Below are positions 7,281 through 13,939 of a stretch of DNA of 19,402 bases, one piece after another. Position 1 is the stretch's first letter; the number at the start of each line of letters is the position of its first letter. The translations under genes were made by a program, and so were the position numbers. The stretch comes from Deltaproteobacteria bacterium (GTDB taxonomy: Bacteria; Desulfobacterota; Desulfobulbia; Desulfobulbales; Desulfobulbaceae), in contig JAADIK010000074.1 of assembly GCA_013151365.1 (NCBI GenBank), positions 1 through 19,402 on the forward strand, in the 5' to 3' direction. Below the pieces are notes generated by a model. It did not search any database, was not told the DNA's origin, and worked only from the letters and a program-made list of their open reading frames with translations.

Positions 7281-7736
7281 TCAGGATATTTTCCCTTCCC
7301 GGCGGAGTTTGGCGATTATAAAAGAAACGCCGTTGTCGCTCAGGCCCAGGTCCCGGGCAAGCTGCCGGGGATCATCGGCCGAGCCGGCAGCCATGACGCG
7401 CTCCCTGATTTCACTCTCCAGCTCGTCAAGCCAGTCCTCGAACAGGGGCAGAATGTCAGGTTCGGTCACCGCCCGCAATTGTTTCGACTGGGCCACTTTC
7501 TCCACCAGGCTCTGGCACATATGCGTTGGATCGACACCTTCGTCCATGCATTCGGCCAGTCAGAGGTCAACCATGCTGGCGACCTTGTCACGGCCTGATT
7601 CGCCGATCATGCTGACCACAAAGTCAACCTTGGCCTGTTCATCCAGGTGGGCCAGCAGTTTTTTGGCTGCTTCGGCCAGCTCGGCCAAGGCCCTGGCCGG
7701 CTCCATCCTGGCGATAATTTTTTGCAACTCTTCCAT
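7281..7736 (-). CDS. Candidate novel selenoprotein with C-terminal HTH-like segment (TGA at codon 59)
   Basis: From ATG at 7736, 58 codons lead to TGA at 7562-7560. The frame then stays open for 92 more codons, giving 151 residues. The Sec site is S-M-V-D-L-U59-L-A-E-C63, with C74 further on. An ORF caller would report only residues 64-151 from an internal Met. Residues 1-58 are helical and alanine/leucine-rich; 92-113 are acidic and helical; 121-151 (D-P-R-Q-L-A-R-D-L-G-L-S, then K-L-R-R-E-G-K-I) look like a winged helix-turn-helix. A hairpin with GGT at the same offset as in the DsrE-like gene follows the TGA. The start has GGAG 9 bases upstream and lies 17 bases after arsR. I recognise no family. 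Redox sensing or sulfur/selenium transfer are guesses. A nonsense mutation is the alternative. Confidence 0.7.
7521..7551 (-). promoter_or_regulatory. Candidate bacterial SECIS hairpin for the 151-codon selenoprotein
   Basis: On the minus strand the RNA can pair ATGC/GCAT, TGG/CCA and CGA/TCG, with small internal loops, closing a five-base loop AGGTG. The GGT is at bases 25-27 from the T of the TGA (7562-7560), exactly as in the DsrE-like gene. It is codon +8 (Gly) in both. Confidence 0.65.
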
Positions 7737-7753
7737 AACAAAGGTCTCCGGAA

Positions 7754-8122
7754 CTAAAAACGTGTTCGTTGTGCCAACAGGCCGGCGGCCAAGTCATTGA
7801 GCCCGGCAATAATCTCAAGGACGCGTTGGTCCGCGACCTGGTAATAGACAAAGGGGCCTTTCCGTTCAACCGTAACCAGCAGGGCTCGTTTCAGCTCCTT
7901 CAGGTGGTGAGAGACCAAGGGCTGGGAGATGCCCAGTTCCTCGACAATGCGGGAAACCGCTTTTTTCCCCTTGCTGACCGCAAGCAGAATTCGGAGCCGG
8001 TTCTCGTCCGCCAGGCTTTTTGCCAGAAAGGCCGCGGCCTGGAGGTCTTCTTCAGATGGTTGGCTGGCAAGATTTTCCGCACGGCGCAAAATAGTTTCCT
8101 CTCGGAGCAGGAGCAAAAACAA
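7754..8122 (-). CDS. ArsR/SmtB-family transcriptional repressor
   Basis: Up to 122 residues with the winged helix-turn-helix of the ArsR family: A-D-E-N-R-L-R-I-L-L, then I-V-E-E-L-G-I-S-Q-P-L-V-S-H-H-L-K-E-L-K-R-A-L-L-V and the wing G-P-F-V-Y-Y-Q-V. There are no cysteines at all and no metal-box motif, so it cannot sense through its own thiols as BigR/SqrR or ArsR do. The start is uncertain: TTG at 8122 lacks a ribosome-binding site, whereas TTG at 8089 follows GAGAGGAAA and would give 111 residues. A perfect inverted repeat covers the promoter just upstream, so it probably represses itself and the genes downstream to sqr. It is followed after 17 bases by the 151-codon selenoprotein gene. 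Confidence 0.88.
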   Translation of the reverse strand: MFLLLLREETILRRAENLASQPSEEDLQAAAFLAKSLADENRLRILLAVSKGKKAVSRIVEELGISQPLVSHHLKELKRALLVTVERKGPFVYYQVADQRVLEIIAGLNDLAAGLLAQRTRF

Positions 8123-8130
8123 TACAACGG

Positions 8131-8164
8131 CATAAACATATAAATAAACCTTTATATGTTTATG
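8131..8164. promoter_or_regulatory. Operator: perfect 14-bp inverted repeat upstream of arsR
   Basis: CATAAACATATAAA (8131-8144) and its exact complement TTTATATGTTTATG (8151-8164) flank a 6-base centre. It is A/T-rich and sits directly before arsR, overlapping the likely promoter, as ArsR-family operators do. Confidence 0.8.
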
Positions 8165-8168
8165 TCAA
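8139..8168 (-). promoter_or_regulatory. Probable promoter of the arsR-selenoprotein-sqr block
   Basis: A consensus -35 box TTGACA reads on the minus strand at 8168-8163. A/T-rich -10 candidates (ATTTAT or TTTATA) follow at 17-18 bases. The operator palindrome spans them, so bound repressor would block polymerase. Confidence 0.6.
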
Positions 8169-8216
8169 GAGATTTGTCTGGACCGGGTTGATATTCTGTT
8201 CAGGGGATAAATTTTT

Positions 8217-8281
8217 CCTGAATCCGTGAGCGTTCGAGAACGGTGCAGATGCAAGGCGGCAACGAGGTTGATTAATTCAGG
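8217..8281. repeat. REP-like palindromic repeat (GAATCCGTGAGCG family), copy 1
   Basis: Bounded by CCTGAATCC and its inverse ATTCAGG, the unit contains CCGTGAGCGTTCGAGAACGG followed by TGCAGATGC. Related units occur near 9542, 11654, 18901 and 19083. Confidence 0.75.
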
Positions 8282-8339
8282 TTTTTGAGCATAGATGAGG
8301 TCAGGGCTTGCGAGACTCCGGGAGGCCGGCACAAACTCA

Positions 8340-8368
8340 AAGCCCCTCGTCTTTTAGACGAGGGGCTT
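8340..8368 (-). terminator. Terminator of the hsp20 pair
   Basis: A perfect 12-bp stem AAGCCCCTCGTC / GACGAGGGGCTT with a five-base loop lies 36 bases past the second hsp20 stop. On the minus strand it is followed by a short T-rich tract (TTTGAGTTT). Confidence 0.8.
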
Positions 8369-8403
8369 CAGCTTGCCCCGAAAGGGACACTCAATTCGAG
8401 TGA

Positions 8404-8805
8404 TCAACCAACCTTGACCTCGATTTTTCTGGGCTGGGCGGGAGTTGTTTTGGGCAGAACGACAGTGAGCAGGCCGTCGTTCATGGACGCTTCGATTTTT
8501 TCCTGATCAATGGCTTCGGAGACGGTGAAGCGGCGCAGGTAGTGGCCGGTTTCGTACTCCTGCAGTAAGATCCGGGCGTCCGTTTGTTCTTCCGGCTGTT
8601 TGCTGCCCCTGATGGTCAGCACGTCGTCTTCCAGTGAGATATCGACGCCTTCCCCGGCAACACCGGGCATCTCGGCCGTAACCGTAACCTGTTTTTCCGT
8701 TTCAAAAATATCAACGGCAGGGACAAAGTATTTCTCCGGCTTGGTGGTTTCTCCACTGTGTTGTACTTCCTGTTTCTGCTGGACTCTCAGTTCTTGTTCG
8801 CTCAT
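8404..8805 (-). CDS. Hsp20/alpha-crystallin small heat-shock protein (second of pair)
   Basis: The 133-residue chaperone holdase has a short polar N-terminal arm (1-25) and an alpha-crystallin domain beginning F-V-P-A-V-D-I-F-E-T-E and continuing A-E-M-P-G-V, I-S-L-E-D-D-V-L-T-I-R-G and L-R-R-F-T-V. The typical A-x-x-x-x-G-L-L-T-V strand appears as M-N-D-G-L-L-T-V. The C-terminal anchor is P-R-K-I-E-V, an I-x-V-type motif used for oligomer assembly. It lies 14 bases after another hsp20 and ends before a strong terminator. The pair probably forms one stress-induced operon, perhaps making mixed oligomers. Confidence 0.95.
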   Translation of the reverse strand: MSEQELRVQQKQEVQHSGETTKPEKYFVPAVDIFETEKQVTVTAEMPGVAGEGVDISLEDDVLTIRGSKQPEEQTDARILLQEYETGHYLRRFTVSEAIDQEKIEASMNDGLLTVVLPKTTPAQPRKIEVKVG

Positions 8806-8819
8806 GACCGTCCTCCTGA

Positions 8820-9278
8820 TTACTCAGTAACTACAGTGATTTTACGGGGTTTGACCTCGGCGGCCTTGGCCAGGGTGATGGTCAGTATCCCGTTTGCCAG
8901 CTTGGCGACAATGGATTCCGGGTCAATTTTGGTCGGCAGGGAAATGGCCCGGCTGAAACTGCCGCGCGCTATTTCACGGCGGTGATACGAGACTTTATCG
9001 TCATCATGACGGGGTTCCCGTCTGCCCTGTAAGGTCAGGGTATCGCCTTCCAGGGAGATATCCATGTCGGACGCGGCAACCCCCGGTAATTCCGCCTTGA
9101 TTATCAATTGTTCGGCATCCTCATACATGTTTATCGGTGGATAAACCGTTGCACTGGAAAACGGTACTTCCCCGCTGAGGAAGTTGCGCGAAAGTTCATC
9201 AAATCCCCGGCGCATACGTTCAAACTCGGACCAGGGGTTCCTGAAGCGGGGCCGTTCTGCAAAACGTATTACTGCCAT
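8820..9278 (-). CDS. Hsp20/alpha-crystallin small heat-shock protein (first of pair)
   Basis: The 152-residue protein has an aromatic/arginine-rich N-terminal arm containing P-W-S-E-F-E-R-M-R-R-G-F-D-E-L, typical of bacterial class A small heat-shock proteins. The alpha-crystallin domain (about 45-140) has P-P-I-N-M-Y-E-D, A-E-L-P-G-V, I-S-L-E-G-D-T-L-T-L-Q-G-R-R and A-N-G-I-L-T-I-T-L. The C-terminal P-R-K-I-T-V is the I-x-V-like anchor. A strong GGAGGAG ribosome-binding site precedes the ATG. It diverged well from its downstream partner and keeps the longer N-terminal arm. The long A/T-rich leader could carry regulation, but no known thermometer motif was identified. Confidence 0.95.
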   Translation of the reverse strand: MAVIRFAERPRFRNPWSEFERMRRGFDELSRNFLSGEVPFSSATVYPPINMYEDAEQLIIKAELPGVAASDMDISLEGDTLTLQGRREPRHDDDKVSYHRREIARGSFSRAISLPTKIDPESIVAKLANGILTITLAKAAEVKPRKITVVTE

Positions 9279-9433
9279 TTTTTCTCCTCCTTCCTGGTTG
9301 GGTTACGATGTTTTTTTGTTTGAGGTCCGCGCGAAAAAAATAACGTCACATTTTTATATCAATTCTCTGAACTTATTTTTTGCGCGGCCCTGCTTTGTTA
9401 CGCTATCATCTGAATCTTATTCCTTTTTTTAGA

Positions 9434-9461
9434 AAAATAATGTTGAATTACGGATTGTCAA
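9434..9461 (-). promoter_or_regulatory. Candidate promoter for the hsp20 operon
   Basis: On the minus strand TTGACA (9461-9456) is followed after 16 bases by TATTTT (9439-9434), a fair sigma-70-type pair. It would give a leader of about 150 bases before the first hsp20. No sigma-32 consensus or CIRCE element was seen. Confidence 0.4.
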
Positions 9462-9541
9462 GGGAGGTACTCCTCTTTGCTTTCATGATTTTGATCTACC
9501 AACTCGCCGGAGAATCGTGTACTGTTGTCTGTTTAAAACCC

Positions 9542-9600
9542 GAATCCGTGAGCGCCCGATAGAGGCGCATCTGCACCGTTATCGAATGCTCGCGGATCCA
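9542..9600. repeat. REP-like palindromic repeat, copy 2 (two units facing each other)
   Basis: GAATCCGTGAGCG at the left and the inverse CTGCACCGTTATCGAATGCT followed by CGCGGATCC at the right make a stem ATCCGTGAGC / GCTCGCGGAT. The right half matches the 8217 copy in inverse with a few changes. Confidence 0.7.
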
Positions 9601-9649
9601 GATAAAAAAATAATCTTTTAACTGAAAACATAGATTCCAGGAGGATAGC

Positions 9650-10297
9650 ATGAAATTGATTTTACTCGGCGCCCCCGGTGCCGGAAAAGGTACTGTTGCC
9701 AAGCTGTTGACGCGTCTTGACGGGTCGGTCCAGATTTCCACCGGTGATATTCTGCGCGGTGCGGTGCAGGCCGGCAGTGACCTGGGTAAGGAAGCCGAAG
9801 GGTATATGAAGCGTGGCGACCTGGTACCTGATTCGTTGATTATGGGTATTATGGAAAAACGTCTGCAGGAACCGGATTGTGAAAAGGGTTTCCTGCTGGA
9901 TGGTTTTCCCCGGACCATCCCGCAAGCCGAGGCCTTGAAGGAACTGCTGGCCAAACTGGATATTACTCTGGATGTGGTGGTCGACATCGAGGTGCCCAGG
10001 GAGGTTATTCTTGACCGGCTCTGTACCCGCCGCACCTGCGAGAATACGGACTGCCAGGCCATTTACAACGTTAAATCCAATCCGCCCAAGAAGGAAGGCA
10101 TTTGCGACAAGTGCGGAGCCAAGGTGGTTCAACGTGAGGATGAGACCGAAGAGGCCATCAGTCATCGTCTGGCTACCTACAATGAGAAGACAGCTCCTCT
10201 TATCGGTTTTTATAAAAAAGAAGGAATGCTGCTCGTTATCGAGGCGGTAGACAGCGAAACCGTAGTAAATGCCGTTAAGGAGAAGCTCGGCCTGTAG
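9650..10297 (+). CDS. adk: Adenylate kinase
   Basis: The 215-residue cytoplasmic enzyme interconverts ATP + AMP and two ADP. The P-loop G-A-P-G-A-G-K-G-T is at 7-15. The AMP-binding region has S-T-G-D-I-L-R (30-36) and F-L-L-D-G-F-P-R-T (81-89). The lid (about 125-160) has four cysteines, C130, C135, C152 and C155, so it is of the zinc-binding long type; the first pair is spaced CX4C rather than the common CX2C. AGGAGG lies 7 bases before the ATG. No obvious terminator follows; the repeat element at 10353-10535 fills much of the gap to purC. Confidence 0.98.
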   Translation: MKLILLGAPGAGKGTVAKLLTRLDGSVQISTGDILRGAVQAGSDLGKEAEGYMKRGDLVPDSLIMGIMEKRLQEPDCEKGFLLDGFPRTIPQAEALKELLAKLDITLDVVVDIEVPREVILDRLCTRRTCENTDCQAIYNVKSNPPKKEGICDKCGAKVVQREDETEEAISHRLATYNEKTAPLIGFYKKEGMLLVIEAVDSETVVNAVKEKLGL

Positions 10298-10352
10298 CCG
10301 GCGTCCAGACTCCATCTTCGGGGGGCCGGTCGCCTCGCACCGCTGTTGCTTT

Positions 10353-10535
10353 GTAACTGGTCACAGGGTGTGAAACTCTGCGCTATTCCTTACATTCAAC
10401 CCGTAAGACGCCACAGGCGCCACAGATTTACGTAGTCGCTTCCGTTCGCAGGTAAGCGACCGAAGGGAGACTCCGATAGTCCCTCTATGCGGGCGGGAGT
10501 GACCGCGTGAAGATGGGGTGCCTGTGGCGACTTAC
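10353..10535 (-). repeat. Palindrome-ended dispersed repeat element, copy 2 (inverted relative to copy 1)
   Basis: Read on the minus strand it matches 2478-2632: GTAAGTCGCCACAGGCACC, a CATCTTCACGCGGTCACTCC segment, then GCGACTACGTAAATCTGTGG, and an outer end GTTAC. It is longer by about 26 bases inserted near 10449-10476. The core is 10403-10535. The ends GTAAGACGCCACAGGCGCC and the inverse of its partner match at 17 of 19 positions. Confidence 0.85.
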
Positions 10536-10559
10536 GTTGCTTTATGAAGGGAGAACATA

Positions 10560-11450
10560 ATGAGCGTACCTGTCGTTCGTACTGATTTTGAGGCCTTGAC
10601 TCTGCTGCACCGCGGCAAGGTCAGGGATATGTACGGCATACCCGGCCATGACGATAAACTGCTCATGGTTGCCACGGACAGGATTTCAGCCTATGACGTG
10701 GTCATGGCCGATCCCATTCCGGACAAGGGTAAGATCCTGACCCGTCTGTCGCTTTTCTGGTTTGACATGCTGAAGGATATTGTCCCCAACCACCTGATTT
10801 CCGCGGAGGTGGACCAGTATCCCGAGGTCTGCCGTCCCTACCGGGAACAGCTGGAGGGCCGTTCCATGCTCGTGCGGCGCACCAAGGTTATGCCCTATGA
10901 GTGCATTGTTCGAGGCTATCTTTCCGGCTCGTTCTGGCAGGCGTATCAAAAAGATACCAATGTCTGCGGGTTCCGGCTGCCGGCAGGATTGCGTGAATCC
11001 GACAAGTTTGAAAAGACCCTTTTCACGCCGTCTACCAAGGCTGAACTGGGCGAACATGACGAAAATATCTCCCTGGCCCGGATGCGAGAGCTGCTCGGGG
11101 AGGAACCGGCCGCGGAGATGGCGGATATCAGTGTCCGGCTCTATGAAAAGGCCGCTGATTATGCCCTGGGCAAGGGAGTCATTATCGCCGATACAAAGTT
11201 TGAATTCGGCATGGCTGATGGTCAATTGATTCTCATCGACGAGGTCCTTACCCCGGATTCCTCCCGCTTCTGGCCCTTGGACCAGTACCAGCCCGGGCGG
11301 GGTCAGCCGAGTTTCGACAAACAGTTTTTGCGCGATTATCTTTCAACCCTGGACTGGAACAAACAACCTCCGCCTCCGCCGCTGCCCCGGGAAATTCTTG
11401 ACAAGACCCGGGCTCGCTATGAAGAGGCCCTGAACCGGATTATCGCCTGA
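10560..11450 (+). CDS. purC: Phosphoribosylaminoimidazole-succinocarboxamide synthase (SAICAR synthetase)
   Basis: The 296-residue enzyme joins CAIR and aspartate with ATP in purine synthesis. It is the long form related to yeast Ade1 rather than the ~237-residue E. coli type. Signatures are H-R-G-K-V-R-D-M-Y-G near residue 18, A-T-D-R-I-S-A-Y-D-V-V near 40, the E-C-I-V-R-G-Y-L-S-G-S-F-W segment near 115, T-K-F-E-F-G near 220 and the L-I-D-E-V-L-T-P-D-S-S-R-F-W motif near 225-240. GAAGGGAG precedes the ATG. A strong terminator follows the stop. Confidence 0.98.
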   Translation: MSVPVVRTDFEALTLLHRGKVRDMYGIPGHDDKLLMVATDRISAYDVVMADPIPDKGKILTRLSLFWFDMLKDIVPNHLISAEVDQYPEVCRPYREQLEGRSMLVRRTKVMPYECIVRGYLSGSFWQAYQKDTNVCGFRLPAGLRESDKFEKTLFTPSTKAELGEHDENISLARMRELLGEEPAAEMADISVRLYEKAADYALGKGVIIADTKFEFGMADGQLILIDEVLTPDSSRFWPLDQYQPGRGQPSFDKQFLRDYLSTLDWNKQPPPPPLPREILDKTRARYEEALNRIIA

Positions 11451-11477
11451 ACGGGCTTGGAAACCGGTAAAACAACG

Positions 11478-11520
11478 AGCCCCAGGCGTTTTTAAAACAA
11501 GCGCTTGGGGCTTTTTTTTG
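11478..11520 (+). terminator. Rho-independent terminator of purC
   Basis: AGCCCCAGGCG (11478-11488) pairs with CGCTTGGGGCT (11502-11512), with one G-T wobble, followed by a run of eight T. Confidence 0.9.
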
Positions 11521-11653
11521 TGCGGCTGTCGATGCCCTTGTCGTTTGCCGTCACGGATTCCTCTCACAGAGGCCCGGAGATCACGGAGAGATTTTTTTAC
11601 CGGCTCAGCGGCAAATGTGATATAATTACTATTATTCAGGTGGATAAGTAAAT

Positions 11654-11706
11654 CCTGAATCCGTTCTCGTCCGCCCCGCAGGGCGGCACGCGAGAACTGA
11701 TTCAGG
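11654..11706. repeat. REP-like palindromic repeat, copy 3
   Basis: A nested palindrome: CCTGAATC-CGTTCTCG on the left pairs with CGAGAAC-TGATTCAGG on the right, with an inner CCGCCC-CGCA-GGGCGG hairpin. The outer ends match the 8217-8281 unit. Confidence 0.75.
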
Positions 11707-11811
11707 TAAATTATAACTCCGGCGCTGCATTGATGATATTGACCTTGTCCATAAACAGTCTCGATCGCCGCGCCCGGTTTTTATTGTCGCTTTGGTTATC
11801 CTGAGAGCAAT

Positions 11812-13629
11812 ATGGTTAATGTGAACAAGATGCCCATTCTCATTATTGATGATGATGAAGGCATCCGCATCACCTTCGAGCGTTTTCTCGTCCGGGAAGG
11901 ATACGGCCCCATCGTTACGGTTTCCAACGTAGCCGGCGCACTTGCCGCAGTACGTGAACACGTGTTCGATCTGGTTATTTTTGATTTTACCCTCGAAGGA
12001 GAGCGGGGCATAACTCTTCTGAAACAGTTGCGGGATGCGGGCGTAGACTGCCCGGTTGTGGTGATTACCGGATTCCTTGATGTCGACTCCGCTTCTGAAA
12101 TTGTTCGCATGGGGGCTTTTGACTATGTTCCCAAACCGGTTAACAAGCAAACCTTGCTGCGCTTTACCGCTCAGGCCCTCCGGCATCGCAGTCTGCAAAA
12201 CGAAAAAAAGCGTCTTGTCTCGGAGAATGAACAATATCGCCGCTACCTGGAGGCGGTTTTCCGTTCGGTACAGGATGCCATCATAACCGTTGATGCGGAT
12301 ATGAATATCATTCAGTTCAACAAGAAGGCCAGGGAGTGGATGCTGGGACCGGACAGCGAGTCGCAACGTCCCAGGATGATTGATGATCTTCAGGGTGAAT
12401 TGGGGGACGCCTGTCGCGAAGATGCCCTGCAGGTGGTCCATAACCGCAGTGAAGTGAATGAACATCGCATCGAGTTTCAGTCAATGAATGAAGGCAAGCG
12501 GGTGGTCAGTCTCAACGCCGCTCCCATTCACGACGACAGCAAGGCCTTTAAAGGTGTGGTCCTGGTTGCTCATGATATCACGACCAACGGTGTCAAGCGT
12601 AACCGGGACCGGGATGGTTTTCATGGTTATACCGATAGCAGCCCCGCCATGCAGGAGGTTTACAGCCTGATTGAAAACGTGGGCAAGGTCGATACCACGG
12701 TTCTCATAACCGGTGAGTCGGGCACGGGCAAAGAGCTGGCGGCCGAGGCCTTGCACGCCGAAAGTCCCCGCCGGGACATGCCTCTAATCAAGGTTGACTG
12801 TGCCTCGATCCCTGAAGAGCTTTTGGAAAGTGAACTCTTCGGCCACAAAAAAGGTGCTTTTACCGGCGCCGACAGAGACCGGACCGGACGTATACTTAAG
12901 GCGGACGGCGGTACGCTTTTTCTCGACGAGATTGGTGATATCTCACCGCGCATGCAGCTCAGGCTGCTCCGTTTTCTTCAGGAGCAGACCTTTTATCCGG
13001 TAGGGCAGGATAAACCTGTGCAGGTCGATGTCCGATTGATTACCGCCACGAACGCCGATCTGAAGGATAAGCTCAAGAAAGGGCTGTTCCGGGAGGATCT
13101 CTATTACCGGCTCCGTGTTGTCGAGGTCAATTTGCCTCCTCTGCGTGCCAGGCGCGAGGGGCTTCCTGTTTTAATCAATCATTTTTTTACCAGATTTCGT
13201 GAAAAGCTGGGCCGTGATATCAGCGCTATTTCCGATCAGGCCATGGCGGCTCTTACGCAATACTCCTGGCCCGGTAATGTCAGAGAACTGGAACATACCA
13301 TTGAGCGGGCCTGTGTTTTGTGTACAGGTTCGACTCTCTCTCTTGAATGCCTTCCCGATGAAATTACCAGGCCGAACATTCAGCGGCTCCCCCAAGCCGC
13401 TGGTGAGCAGAATAATTTTGTCGAACAGCGCCCACCTGCCAAGGAATCGTTTCCAACCTCCCGTAGGGTCGAATTGCGCACGTCTCCATCCGTTACCAGG
13501 GATGATATTGTTGATGCCCTTCGTCTTGCGGGTGGCAATAAAGTGAAAGCTGCCCACCTCCTCGGAATTCACCGGAGCACCTTGTATCGAAAAATGAGCC
13601 GCCTCCGTATCGCTGCCGATGCGACATAG
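11812..13629 (+). CDS. Sigma-54-dependent response regulator (REC-PAS-AAA+-Fis HTH)
   Basis: The 605-residue activator has a receiver domain (about 8-122) with acidic pocket D13/D14, phosphoacceptor D58 and K108; a PAS-like domain (about 145-255); an AAA+ domain with Walker A G-E-S-G-T-G-K-E (301-308), the sigma-54-contacting G-A-F-T-G-A loop (348-353), Walker B T-L-F-L-D-E-I (368-374) and W-P-G-N-V-R-E-L; and a Fis-type helix-turn-helix at about 565-600. It should activate sigma-54 RNA polymerase when phosphorylated by a partner kinase not identified here; the nearby sensor lacks kinase parts. Repeated GCGACAT half-sites start inside its last codons and lie upstream of a -24/-12 promoter, so the genes at 13940-17100 are its likely target. 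The ATG at 11812 has only a weak ribosome-binding site; an ATG at 11830 is a possible alternative start. Confidence 0.96.
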   Translation: MVNVNKMPILIIDDDEGIRITFERFLVREGYGPIVTVSNVAGALAAVREHVFDLVIFDFTLEGERGITLLKQLRDAGVDCPVVVITGFLDVDSASEIVRMGAFDYVPKPVNKQTLLRFTAQALRHRSLQNEKKRLVSENEQYRRYLEAVFRSVQDAIITVDADMNIIQFNKKAREWMLGPDSESQRPRMIDDLQGELGDACREDALQVVHNRSEVNEHRIEFQSMNEGKRVVSLNAAPIHDDSKAFKGVVLVAHDITTNGVKRNRDRDGFHGYTDSSPAMQEVYSLIENVGKVDTTVLITGESGTGKELAAEALHAESPRRDMPLIKVDCASIPEELLESELFGHKKGAFTGADRDRTGRILKADGGTLFLDEIGDISPRMQLRLLRFLQEQTFYPVGQDKPVQVDVRLITATNADLKDKLKKGLFREDLYYRLRVVEVNLPPLRARREGLPVLINHFFTRFREKLGRDISAISDQAMAALTQYSWPGNVRELEHTIERACVLCTGSTLSLECLPDEITRPNIQRLPQAAGEQNNFVEQRPPAKESFPTSRRVELRTSPSVTRDDIVDALRLAGGNKVKAAHLLGIHRSTLYRKMSRLRIAADAT

Positions 13630-13694
13630 TTGTTCCTCTGCGACATTTATGTTGCAAATTATGTCGCAATGCGACTGTTGCATCGCGACATAAT
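13618..13694. promoter_or_regulatory. Probable upstream activator sites for the sigma-54 regulator
   Basis: GCGACAT half-sites occur at 13621 (overlapping the regulator stop codon), 13640, inverted at 13661 and again at 13685. The last two form a long palindrome: ATTATGTCGCAATGC (13658-13672), 7-base centre, GCATCGCGACATAAT (13680-13694), one mismatch per arm. The palindrome centre is about 136 bases upstream of the -24 element, a usual distance for enhancer-binding proteins. Confidence 0.7.
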
Positions 13695-13939
13695 TTACCT
13701 CCTCTTCTCTTCCCCATTTTGAGCTTCTTTTTTCTTTGAAAGTATTTATTTCTTTCGTTTCAGTAGGTTACCATTTTTTATTTGTCAATGGTCAGTGAAT
13801 AAAAATCAACTGGCACGCTACATGCTATAAAGAGGGCAAAGCAAAACAAACAGATTCTGATACATGAACAGAATAAGAACTGAGAAAAGAGAAAAGAAAA
13901 TCAATACCCGGAAAAAGAATCAAACAAAAGGAGAACAAC
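13630..13939. other. Regulatory intergenic region of the sigma-54 module
   Basis: This 310-base stretch has the activator half-site array (to 13694), a T-rich segment (13698-13790), the sigma-54 promoter (13811-13825) and a purine-rich leader (about 13828-13935) before the first small peptide gene. No other ORF is credible. Confidence 0.6.
13811..13826 (+). promoter_or_regulatory. Sigma-54 (-24/-12) promoter
   Basis: TGGCACG-CTAC-ATGCT matches the consensus TGGCACG-N4-TTGCW with one change. The invariant GG (13812-13813) and GC (13824-13825) are exactly 10 bases apart. Transcription would start near 13837, about 100 bases before the first small gene. Confidence 0.85.

Larger units (their letters stand above)
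9279..9649. other. Intergenic region between hsp20 and adk
   Basis: This divergent 371-base gap is A/T-rich near hsp20 (9300-9480) and holds a REP-like palindrome near adk (9542-9600). A candidate hsp20 promoter lies at 9434-9461 on the minus strand. I see no coding sequence; the small ORFs here have no ribosome-binding sites or protein character. Confidence 0.5.
11451..11811. other. Intergenic region between purC and the sigma-54 regulator
   Basis: The 361-base gap has the purC terminator (11478-11520), a C-A-C-A-G-A-G-G / C-A-C-G-G-A-G-type imperfect tandem at 11564-11586 like those common in intergenic DNA of this group, and a large REP-like palindrome at 11654-11706. No gene is seen. Confidence 0.5.

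Noticed and set aside
7281..7547. Stand-alone 88-residue gene starting at ATG 7547
   Set aside because: No ribosome-binding site precedes that ATG; the frame continues upstream through one TGA to an ATG with a site just after arsR.
8285..8506. 73-residue ORF on the plus strand across the hsp20 terminator
   Set aside because: It runs through the terminator hairpin and antisense to hsp20, with no ribosome-binding site.
8217..9600. CRISPR repeats
   Set aside because: The palindromic repeats are scattered singly in different intergenic regions, without regular spacers or cas genes.
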